The notes beneath the pieces were generated by a model. That model did not search any database, was not told the DNA's origin, and saw only the letters and a program-made list of their open reading frames with translations. A stretch of 28,328 bases of DNA from DSUN01 sp035527715 (GTDB lineage Bacteria > Planctomycetota > PUPC01 > DSUN01). Shown piece by piece: positions 1 through 5,846 of this stretch. The DNA lies in the NCBI GenBank assembly GCA_035527715.1, contig DATKZY010000084.1, positions 1 through 28,328 on the forward strand, in the 5' to 3' direction. Within the stretch, counting starts at the first letter, position 1; each line of letters starts with the position of its first letter. The position numbers were made by a program, and so were the translations under genes.

Positions 1-2
1 TA

Positions 3-30
3 CCCACGGCTCCCAAAGCATCGCCGTGGG
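3..30. repeat. Stem-loop at window edge
   Basis: CCCACGGC at 3-10 is perfectly complementary to GCCGTGGG at 23-30, with a 12-nt loop. It could be the terminator of a gene left of the window, but no T-run follows. A second palindrome, CGCGATA-G-TATCGCG, lies at 85-99. No gene is seen in positions 1-137. Confidence 0.45.
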
Positions 31-137
31 CTTTACTCCGCCACGCCCTGCGGGCGTTGGGTCAGCTGCGGGATTGGGGGTGCCCGCGATAGTATCGCGC
101 AACTGGCTTTTCCGACCGAAGGAGATTACACGCACCC

Positions 138-166
138 TTGACAGAATGGCCGCCAGCCGTTAGAAA
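138..166 (+). promoter_or_regulatory. Sigma70-type promoter of the methyltransferase
   Basis: TTGACA (138-143) is a perfect -35 hexamer. It is followed after exactly 17 bp by TAGAAA (161-166), which matches 4 of 6 -10 positions. The predicted transcript starts near 173. The TTG that could be read as a start codon for a longer reading frame is the first triplet of this -35 box, which argues for the GTG start at 270. Confidence 0.55.
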
Positions 167-185
167 CTATCTCGGAACCCACGCG

Positions 186-236
186 GCCTGCGTTGCTGGC
201 GTCTGCGGGGCGGATGCAAGGCGCGGCGACGCAGGC
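186..236. repeat. Imperfect inverted repeat in methyltransferase leader
   Basis: GCCTGCGTTGC (186-196) pairs with GCGACGCAGGC (226-236) with one G:U-type position. This would form a GC-rich stem in the untranslated leader between the promoter and the ribosome binding site. It may be a leader structure or a copy of a dispersed repeat. Confidence 0.35.
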
Positions 237-269
237 GATGCGACGGAGGGCATCGTCGAGGAGAAGCAC

Positions 270-1124
270 GTGTTCGAGCTCGCCACCCCCCGTTGCCGCA
301 TCGTGCTGCACCAGGCCGACTGCGTGGCGGGGATGAGAGAGCACATCGAGCCCGGGAGCGTGGACGTCGTGGTCACGTCGCCGCCCTACAACCTGGGCAT
401 CCGCTACAAACAGTACGACGACACCGCGCCCCGCGCCGAGTATCTGGCCTGGCTCGGCGAGTGGGCCGACGTGGTGAAGGCCGTGCTCGCCGACAGCGGC
501 TCGCTCTTCCTCAACGTCGGCTCGATGCCCAGCGACCCCCACGTGCCGTTCGACGTGCTCGGCGTCATGCGCTCCCGCTTCGTCCTCCAGAACGTCATCC
601 ACTGGATCAAGAGCATCGCCATCTCGAAGGCCGACGTGGGCGACTACCCCGGCATCGCCGGCGACGTGGCCGTCGGCCACTACAAGCCGATCAACAGCCG
701 CCGCTACGTCAACGACTGCCACGAATACATCTTCCACCTCACCAAGAGCGGCGACGTGGAGCTCGACCGCCTCGCCGTGGGCGTGCCGTATCAGGACAAG
801 ACGAACGTCAAGCGTTGGGCCAAGGCGGGCGGCGGCCTGCGGTGCCGGGGCAACACCTGGTTCATCCCCTACGAGACCATCAAGTTCCGCGACCGCGATC
901 GCCCGCACCCGGCGACGTTCCCCGTCCAGCTTCCCGAGCGGTGCATTCGGCTGCACGGGTTGGAGCGCACGAAGCTCGTCCTCGACCCGTTCCTCGGCCT
1001 CGGGCACACCGCCCTGGCGTGCCAGGCGCTGGGCGTGGACTTCGTGGGCTTCGAGATTGACGCCGAGTACTTCGCGCAGGCCTGCCGCGCGGTCAAGGGT
1101 GGCGTGGAGCTGTGGGACAGATGA
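270..1124 (+). CDS. DNA methyltransferase, beta class (N4-cytosine/N6-adenine)
   Basis: This is an S-adenosylmethionine-dependent DNA methyltransferase of 284 residues. Catalytic motif IV, TSPPYN, is at residues 36-41. The SAM-binding motif I, DPFLGLGHT, comes last at residues 239-247. Catalytic motif before SAM motif is the beta-class order, typical of N4-cytosine and some N6-adenine enzymes. HPATFP (about 213-218) is a conserved block that precedes motif I in this family. The start is GTG at 270, with GAGGAG at 258-263 six bases upstream. The frame stays open back to TTG 138, but that TTG lies in a -35 box and residues before 270 carry no family signature. No restriction endonuclease lies downstream: the next gene is ruvB on the other strand. 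It is therefore an orphan methylase, unless a partner sits left of the window. Target sequence and methylated base cannot be read from the sequence. Confidence 0.9.
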   Translation: MFELATPRCRIVLHQADCVAGMREHIEPGSVDVVVTSPPYNLGIRYKQYDDTAPRAEYLAWLGEWADVVKAVLADSGSLFLNVGSMPSDPHVPFDVLGVMRSRFVLQNVIHWIKSIAISKADVGDYPGIAGDVAVGHYKPINSRRYVNDCHEYIFHLTKSGDVELDRLAVGVPYQDKTNVKRWAKAGGGLRCRGNTWFIPYETIKFRDRDRPHPATFPVQLPERCIRLHGLERTKLVLDPFLGLGHTALACQALGVDFVGFEIDAEYFAQACRAVKGGVELWDR

Positions 1125-1404
1125 GGGGCGGCGGAGAACCCTGGCCCGCCCTGAGGCAGTGCCATATCTGCTGACGTGACCAGTGGTTATGCTCTGTCGC
1201 CGCGCTGCTGTCCGGCGCTTTCAAGATGCTCACCTCCCGTGTTGCGCGCGTGAGCATCTTGAACGTCTTGACGCCGCTCCCATCTCGACCACCCCCCCTA
1301 TCGCGCAGGTGGTCAAGATGGGCGAGATGGGCGAGATGGGAGCTATGGCTCGAAGGCCGGCGGCACGACTGTGGGGCTGCAAGGATAAGAGCTTTTGCGG
1401 GGGG
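1125..1404. repeat. Gene-free convergent gap with nested stem-loops
   Basis: No convincing gene lies between the methyltransferase stop and ruvB. Two perfect inverted repeats occur. TTCAAGATGCTCAC (1220-1233) pairs with 1250-1263 over 14 bp. GCTCCCATCTCG (1276-1287) pairs with 1332-1343 over 12 bp, and an inner stem GACCACC/GGTGGTC (1287-1293/1308-1314) is nested inside. The 17-mer starting CAAGATGCTCACC at 1222 recurs exactly at 8273-8289, so the first hairpin belongs to a dispersed repeat family. Confidence 0.7.
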
Positions 1405-1441
1405 TGCGGGGGGAGCTTTTCGCGGAAAAGCTCCCCCCGCA
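1405..1441. terminator. Strong 17-bp hairpin between convergent genes
   Basis: TGCGGGGGGAGCTTTTC (1405-1421) is perfectly complementary to 1425-1441 around the 3-nt loop GCG. It lies 6 bp past the ruvB stop and downstream of the convergent methyltransferase. No long T-tract follows on either strand, so efficient intrinsic termination is inferred from stem strength and position only. A partial extra copy of one arm (GCTTTTGCGGGGGG) starts at 1391. Confidence 0.6.
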
Positions 1442-1447
1442 ACTCAC

Positions 1448-2476
1448 TCAGAACAATGCTCGTTGTCCGCTGCCGGGCTTGAGGCCGAGGTGGGCGTAGG
1501 CCCGCTCGGTGGCCTCGCGGCCCTTGCGGGTGCGCTTGAGGAAGCCGATCTTGAGGAGGAAGGGCTCGACGAGGTCCTCGACGTTGTCGGCGTCCTCGTT
1601 GAGGGTGGAGGCGATGGCCTCGATGCCGACGGGGCCGCCCTTGTAGAACTCGATGATGACGCGCAGGTACTTGCGGTCGTGCTCGTCGAGGCCCATGGGG
1701 TCCACGCCCTCGAGGGCGAGGGCGTCGCGGGTCACGGCGTGGGTGACTTTTCCCCTGGCCTTGACGGCGGCGTAGTCGCGCACGCGGCGGAGCAGGCGGT
1801 TGGCGACGCGGGGGGTGCCGCGGGCGCGCTTGGCCACCTCGTCGAGCGATGCGTCGTCGGTCTTCAGCTCGAGGAGGCGTGCGGAGCGGCGGAGGATTTC
1901 GCGGATGTCCTCGACGGGATAGAAGTCCACGTGGTGGTAGATGCCGAAGCGCTCGCGCATGGGCTTGGAGATGAGGCCGGCCCGCGTGGTGGCGCCCACG
2001 AGGGTGAAGGGCTGGAGGGGCACGGGCACGGTCTTGGCGAACGGCCCCTTGTCCACCACGAAGTCGATCCGGAAGTCCTCCATCGCGGGATAGAGGAACT
2101 CTTCGACGGCGGCGGGGAGGCGGTGGATCTCGTCAATGAACAGCACGTCGCGGGCCTGGAGGTTGGTGAGGAGACCCAGGAGGTCGGCGGCGCGGATGAG
2201 GGCGGGGCCGCTGGTCTGGGAGAGGCGCGAACCGATCTCGTTGGCGATGACGTGGGCGAACGTGGTCTTGCCCAGGCCGGGCGGGCCGTAGAAGAGCACG
2301 TGCTCGATGGCCTCGCCGCGCCCCTTGGCCGCCTGGAGCGAGATGCGCAGGCGCTCGACCAACTCGCGCTGGCCGATCACCTCGTCGAGCGTCTGCGGCC
2401 GCAGGCTCCAGTTGAATTGCTCTTCCTCGGCGCTCGCGGCTTCGGCTGAAATGATGCGTTCGCGATCCTCGGGCAT
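1448..2476 (-). CDS. ruvB: Holliday junction branch migration helicase RuvB
   Basis: RuvB is the AAA+ motor that drives branch migration of Holliday junctions together with RuvA; RuvC then resolves them. The protein has 342 residues, the usual family length. Visible features are Walker A GPPGLGKT (64-71), Walker B FIDEIHRL (DE at 115-116), the sensor/RuvB signature GATTRAGL and the arginine-finger region RERFGIYHHV. The C-terminal winged-helix domain is also typical, with GLDEHDRKYL and GGPVGIEAIA. The ATG at 2476 gives the family N-terminus. The frame stays open upstream to 2590, but that stretch reads through the heptanucleotide repeat array and has no family similarity. It is the last gene of the ruvC-ruvA-HEAT-ruvB group, and a strong hairpin follows the stop. 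Confidence 0.98.
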   Translation of the reverse strand: MPEDRERIISAEAASAEEEQFNWSLRPQTLDEVIGQRELVERLRISLQAAKGRGEAIEHVLFYGPPGLGKTTFAHVIANEIGSRLSQTSGPALIRAADLLGLLTNLQARDVLFIDEIHRLPAAVEEFLYPAMEDFRIDFVVDKGPFAKTVPVPLQPFTLVGATTRAGLISKPMRERFGIYHHVDFYPVEDIREILRRSARLLELKTDDASLDEVAKRARGTPRVANRLLRRVRDYAAVKARGKVTHAVTRDALALEGVDPMGLDEHDRKYLRVIIEFYKGGPVGIEAIASTLNEDADNVEDLVEPFLLKIGFLKRTRKGREATERAYAHLGLKPGSGQRALF

Positions 2477-2516
2477 TGCTCTTGGCTTCCTGGTTTCGTG
2501 CCTCGATACAGGTGGC

Positions 2517-2613
2517 GTGACCCGTGACGCGTGACACGTGACGCGTGAGAAGAGCGGGGAACTGCGCCGGTCTTCGATTGTCCGAGTCACGCGTCACGGG
2601 TCACGCGTCATGG
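2517..2613. repeat. Inverted pair of heptanucleotide arrays (GTGACNC type)
   Basis: Five consecutive heptads starting GTGA (GTGACCC, GTGACGC, GTGACAC, GTGACGC, GTGAGAA) run from 2517 to 2551. Four heptads of the inverse sense (GTCACGC, GTCACGG, GTCACGC, GTCATGG) run from 2586 to 2613. The segment GTGACCCGTGACGCGTGAC (2517-2535) is perfectly complementary to 2586-2604. The element fills the gap between the HEAT gene and ruvB, and the HEAT stop codon (2608-2610) lies inside the right array. It resembles the short tandem heptanucleotide repeats described in cyanobacteria, but here the arrays are paired as inverted repeats. Confidence 0.75.
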
Positions 2614-3126
2614 GTTCCCGCGTCTCTCCTTCCTCGGCTCTTTGCGGGCCGGCGCCTCCTCGGACGTGCCAGCAAAGTGCTCGGCCATGCGCCCGGGGTA
2701 GCCCTTGTCGGCCTGGGCGGCCTTGCGGGCGGCGGCCACGGCTTCGGCGGCCGCGGGGCCGAGGCGCTCGACGGCTCGCAGGGCGCGCAGGCGCACCCAT
2801 TCGCTGGTGTGCTCGAACGCAGCGACGAGGCCCTGCACGCCCTCTTGCTGCGCGCCAAGTCGCACGAGGGCCTCGGCGGCGGCTACGCGCGCGTCGCCCG
2901 AGTCGTCCTTCAGCGCCGCGCGGAGCGGCTCGACGGCCGTCTCGTCGCCCGCGTTGCCGAGTCCCACCGCGGCCCAGTAGCGCACCACGGCATCGGCGTG
3001 CTTGAGGGCCTCGACGAGGGCCGGCGCAGCCTCCTTGCCCGCCTGGGCAAGATGCCAGGCGGCGAGCCAGCGCTCCCGGTCGTCGGACGACTTGAGCTGG
3101 GCCTGCAAGTCAGGGATTCCTGCCAT
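2608..3126 (-). CDS. HEAT-repeat protein embedded in the ruv cluster
   Basis: This is a 172-residue soluble protein with about four HEAT/PBS-lyase-like helical repeats: residues 8-40, 40-72, 75-105 and 105-135. Repeat signatures include AAPALVEALKHADAVVRYWA and ARVAAAEALVRLG. The C-terminal tail (about 150-172) is charged and probably disordered. There is no signal peptide and there are no catalytic motifs. HEAT repeats form protein-interaction solenoids. Similar repeats often form the C-terminal part of planctomycete sulfatases (recalled, not searched), so this may be a detached solenoid module. It is co-directional with ruvA (127 bp upstream) and ruvB (131 bp downstream), and both gaps are filled with heptanucleotide repeats. 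A role in recombination would be inference from position alone. Confidence 0.85.
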   Translation of the reverse strand: MAGIPDLQAQLKSSDDRERWLAAWHLAQAGKEAAPALVEALKHADAVVRYWAAVGLGNAGDETAVEPLRAALKDDSGDARVAAAEALVRLGAQQEGVQGLVAAFEHTSEWVRLRALRAVERLGPAAAEAVAAARKAAQADKGYPGRMAEHFAGTSEEAPARKEPRKERRGNP

Positions 3127-3150
3127 TCCTGGCCTTCTCCGAAGAGAATC

Positions 3151-3243
3151 CGTAATGCGTAATCCGTAATCCGTAACAGGAAAAGAGATGAGCTGGCGTC
3201 CCGTTCTTCTGTGCCCTTTCTGGTTACGGATTACGGATTACGA
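3151..3243. repeat. Inverted pair of heptanucleotide arrays (CGTAATC type)
   Basis: Heptads CGTAATG, CGTAATC, CGTAATC and CGTAACA run from 3151 to 3178. Heptads GTTACGG, ATTACGG and ATTACGA run from 3223 to 3243. Positions 3158-3177 and 3223-3242 are perfect 20-bp inverted copies separated by 45 bp. The element fills the ruvA-HEAT gap just as the GTGACNC element fills the HEAT-ruvB gap. Its AT content is well above that of the neighbouring genes. Confidence 0.75.
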
Positions 3244-3252
3244 GTCACACAT

Positions 3253-3903
3253 TCACTTGCTGCCGCGCTGGCGGAAGACCTCCTGGACGAGTTCCTGCGA
3301 CGTCGCAGTGTCGGGCCGGGCCTTGAGCACTTTCTCGATGGCGGTCGCGGCATCGCTGGCGCGGTAGCCGACCTGGAGGAGAATCTCGCGTGCCTCGGCG
3401 ACGAAGGGCTGCTCGGCGGGCCTGGCCTTGACGGACGCGGCCAGCGGCTCGCCGGTCGGCAGGAGCGTGAATTTCCACACCTTGCCCTTCAGCTCGGCGA
3501 TGATCTTGTCGGCCATCCGCGGCCCGATGCGGGGGAGCTTGGCCAGCGTGCGCGCGTCGCCGCTCTCGATGGCCGCGGCCATTTCGGCGATGGGGATGGT
3601 GAGGGCGCGCAGCGCCGTCTTCGTGCCCAGGCTGCTCACGGTGGTCAGCAGCTCGAAGAACTCGCGGTCCAGCTCCTCGGTGAAGCCGATGAGTCGGGGC
3701 CGCAGGTTGCCCATGCCGCCGGAGCCCTCGATGTAGTGGAGGGTGTGGAAGGTCACCTCGCGGCGCTCGTCGGGGGCCAGGCTGCGCGTGAGGCGCTGCG
3801 CCAGGCCGCCGGGCAGCATGACCTCGTAGAACAGGCCGTTCACCTCGACGATGGCCGAATCGCCGCGCATCCCCGAAAGCCTGCCATGGATTCTCGTGAT
3901 CAT
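3253..3903 (-). CDS. ruvA: Holliday junction DNA helicase subunit RuvA
   Basis: RuvA binds the four-way junction as a tetramer and loads RuvB. The protein is 216 residues long. The N-terminal OB fold starts MITRIHGRL and continues through VNGLFYEVMLP. Two helix-hairpin-helix motifs follow (around TVSSLGTKTALRAL and LPRIGPRMADKIIAELKG). After a Pro/Ala linker comes the C-terminal domain III, which contacts RuvB (about 165-210). The ATG at 3903 overlaps the ruvC stop codon as ATGA, so translation is probably coupled. An in-frame upstream extension (to 3945) lies inside ruvC and is rejected. Confidence 0.97.
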   Translation of the reverse strand: MITRIHGRLSGMRGDSAIVEVNGLFYEVMLPGGLAQRLTRSLAPDERREVTFHTLHYIEGSGGMGNLRPRLIGFTEELDREFFELLTTVSSLGTKTALRALTIPIAEMAAAIESGDARTLAKLPRIGPRMADKIIAELKGKVWKFTLLPTGEPLAASVKARPAEQPFVAEAREILLQVGYRASDAATAIEKVLKARPDTATSQELVQEVFRQRGSK

Positions 3904-4394
3904 TTGCTCTTCCAGACTTCGCGGACCACCACGTTGCAGTGGCACAGCGCCACGGCCAGAGCATCGGCCACGTCGGGCGGCTCGGGCAGGGCCTTGAGGC
4001 CCAGGGTGCTCTGGACCATGCGCTGCACCTGCCCCTTGCTCGCGTGGCCCGTGCCAGTGAGCGACTTCTTGATCCGCGTGGCGCCATAGCTCACGACGGG
4101 CACGCCGGCCTCCGCCGCGGCCAGGAGGATCACCCCGCGTGCGTGGCCCATCAGGATCGCGGTCACCGGGTGGCGGTAGTGCGAGTAGAGGTCCTCGACG
4201 GCGATGGCCTCGGGCGTCAGCTCGCCGAACAGCTCGCGCGCCAGGTCGTGGAGCCTGCGGAGCCGGGTCTCGAGGGGCTGGCGCTCGTTGGTGCGCACTA
4301 CGCCGGCCTCGACCACGCGCACCCGCGCGCCCCGCGCCTGGAGCAGCCCGTAGCCGGTCACTTGAAGCCCAGGGTCAATCCCCAGCACGCGCAT
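3900..4394 (-). CDS. ruvC: Crossover junction endodeoxyribonuclease RuvC
   Basis: RuvC is the Holliday junction resolvase, a dimeric nuclease with an RNase H fold. The protein has 164 residues and begins MRVLGIDPGL. The four expected acidic catalytic residues are D7 (IDPG), E67 (AVEDLY), D141 and D144 (PPDVADALA). The conserved KKSLTGTGHASKGQVQ block precedes the last pair. ATG 4394 is preceded by GAAGG. A frame extending upstream to 5771 is only the antisense-side reading of the MFS region. A promoter with a perfect -35 box lies just upstream, and the stop overlaps the ruvA start. ruvC therefore leads its own ruvCA-HEAT-ruvB unit. Confidence 0.97.
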   Translation of the reverse strand: MRVLGIDPGLQVTGYGLLQARGARVRVVEAGVVRTNERQPLETRLRRLHDLARELFGELTPEAIAVEDLYSHYRHPVTAILMGHARGVILLAAAEAGVPVVSYGATRIKKSLTGTGHASKGQVQRMVQSTLGLKALPEPPDVADALAVALCHCNVVVREVWKSK

Positions 4395-4416
4395 CGGGTC
4401 CGCCTTCCGGCCGGCT

Positions 4417-4445
4417 ATTGTAGGAGCGGGTGCGCCACGTGTCAA
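4417..4445 (-). promoter_or_regulatory. Promoter of the ruvC-ruvA-HEAT-ruvB unit
   Basis: On the minus strand, TTGACA (4445-4440) is followed after 17 bp by TACAAT (4422-4417), a near-consensus sigma70-type promoter. The -35 box overlaps the stop codon of the MFS gene (4442-4444). The predicted leader before the ruvC ATG is about 16 nt. No LexA-like operator was recognised by eye. Confidence 0.65.
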
Positions 4446-5695
4446 CGCGGTGTCTCGTTCGCCGGCTTGTCCGGCGCGGGGCCTCCGGCCGGCTCGGCCG
4501 GGCCGCTCACGCCCCGGAGCAGGCTGCCCTGGATGGCGACGCCGAGGGCGGCCAGCGCGGCGACGACGGCGTACGGCGCGCGCCGCCACAGCAGCGTGGC
4601 CGCCGAGCCGCCGAGCACGCCGCCGACCACGTGCTGCGCGGAGACCACGGCCTCGAAGAAGCCGATGCTGCGCCGGCGGCTGCGGCCGCAGGCGACGGTG
4701 TAGTAGAAGCCGGCGCCGTAGCCGAGCCCCATCCCTGCCCCGAGCAGGACGAATCCCAGGGCGAGCGTGTGCCAGCCGAAGGCCCCGCCCCCGAAGGGGA
4801 AGAACAGCAGCGCGCTGCCCGCGGCACTCAGCACCAGCGGGGCCACCAGCGGCCAGCGGCGATAGCGCCAGCCCTGGAGCACACCGAGAGCGAGAAACAC
4901 GAATGCCTGCGCGCCGCCCTGGAGGCCCAGGAGGATGCCGAAGTCGCGGGGCGAGTAGCCCAGCGCGCTGTTGAGCTTCACGAAGATCGCCCCGGGCACG
5001 GCGATGGCGAGCGTGACCAGGATGGCGGCCAGCCACCCGGCGGTCAGGAACCGCCGCGGCAGCACGGGCGTCGCCGGCGGCGAGGCCACCGTGGCGGGGA
5101 ACGCGCCCCGGCCGCGAATGTGGGCGAACGGCGCCGCGAGCGCCAGCAGCCCCAGCACCGCGGCTACCAGCACCAGGCTCAGGCCGCCCACCAGCGACTC
5201 CACGATGCCGCCGACCACGAAGCCCGCGGTCGAGGAAATCGTCCAGGCGCAGTTGAAGGCCGACATGTCGCCCACCAGGTGCGCCTCGTCGCTCTCGCCG
5301 ATCCAGGCCATCAGCGAGGGCCAGAAGAAGGCCGAGGCGAACCAGAAGCCGGCGCCCAGGAGGAACAGCGGGAGGCGGAAGGGCACGGCCCACAGCCCGA
5401 TGGCCGCCGCCCCGGCCACCGCCGCCGCCACCGACATCATCCGCTGGAGCGGCACCTTGTGCAGCAGCAGGCTGTAGACCCAGCACACGACGGTGTAGGT
5501 CGTGGCGCCCACCGCGGCGAAGAGGCCCAGGTCCCAGTCGCTCCAGCCCAGGCGGTCCAGCTTCACGGGCAGGCCGACGGCGAGCATGCCGCCCGCGGCC
5601 GACTTGACCATGGCCAGGATCACGATCCAGTGGCGGCCCGCGACGCTCGAAAGCACTTTCCGAAACTTCTCTCGCACCACGGCATGTCCTCTCAT
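4442..5695 (-). CDS. Major facilitator superfamily transporter
   Basis: This is a 417-residue integral membrane protein with about 11-12 hydrophobic helices and a cytoplasmic loop near the middle (about residues 195-215, AHIRGRGAFPA). That arrangement fits the 6+6 MFS fold. No substrate-specific motif was recognised. The start is ATG 5695, chosen because GGAGG lies 7 bp upstream; an in-frame start at 5737 has no such site. The C-terminal tail (last ~20 residues) is Pro/Ala/Gly-rich and hydrophilic. The gene lies upstream of ruvC in the same direction with a 47-bp gap, but ruvC has its own promoter, so functional linkage is unlikely. A weak minus-strand promoter candidate, TTGCTC-17-TAGACT, lies at 5722-5750. 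Confidence 0.88.
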   Translation of the reverse strand: MRGHAVVREKFRKVLSSVAGRHWIVILAMVKSAAGGMLAVGLPVKLDRLGWSDWDLGLFAAVGATTYTVVCWVYSLLLHKVPLQRMMSVAAAVAGAAAIGLWAVPFRLPLFLLGAGFWFASAFFWPSLMAWIGESDEAHLVGDMSAFNCAWTISSTAGFVVGGIVESLVGGLSLVLVAAVLGLLALAAPFAHIRGRGAFPATVASPPATPVLPRRFLTAGWLAAILVTLAIAVPGAIFVKLNSALGYSPRDFGILLGLQGGAQAFVFLALGVLQGWRYRRWPLVAPLVLSAAGSALLFFPFGGGAFGWHTLALGFVLLGAGMGLGYGAGFYYTVACGRSRRRSIGFFEAVVSAQHVVGGVLGGSAATLLWRRAPYAVVAALAALGVAIQGSLLRGVSGPAEPAGGPAPDKPANETPR

Positions 5696-5753
5696 CCCAT
5701 GGCCTCCGCTCCCGGCGCAGAAGTCTACTCGATCCATTTTTCCGGAGCAAGCC

Positions 5754-5781
5754 TTTACTTTTGTGGATCATTCGCTATCCT
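5754..5781 (+). promoter_or_regulatory. Candidate promoter of the MscS-ParB gene
   Basis: TTTACT (5754-5759), a 16-bp spacer and TATCCT (5776-5781) each match 4 of 6 consensus positions. They lie in the AT-richer gap between divergent genes, 66 bp before the ATG. This is weaker than the other promoters in the window. Confidence 0.35.
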
Positions 5782-5846
5782 ATGGGAGGCGGACCGGGGG
5801 ATCGCCCCTGTCCCCGAACGGCGCCTGCCGTGACGAAAGGGCACCG

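Noticed and set aside
138..269. TTG-initiated N-terminal extension of the methyltransferase
   Set aside because: The TTG is part of a TTGACA -35 box with a -10 box 17 bp on. The extension lacks family similarity, and GTG 270 has a good ribosome binding site.
270..2476. Methyltransferase plus ruv genes as a restriction-modification or defence island
   Set aside because: No restriction enzyme, no defence helicase and no other defence signature is present. RuvCAB is core recombination machinery on the opposite strand.
2517..3243. Possible CRISPR-like repeats
   Set aside because: The repeats are 7-mers in uninterrupted tandem with no spacers of regular size and no cas genes. They are heptanucleotide arrays.
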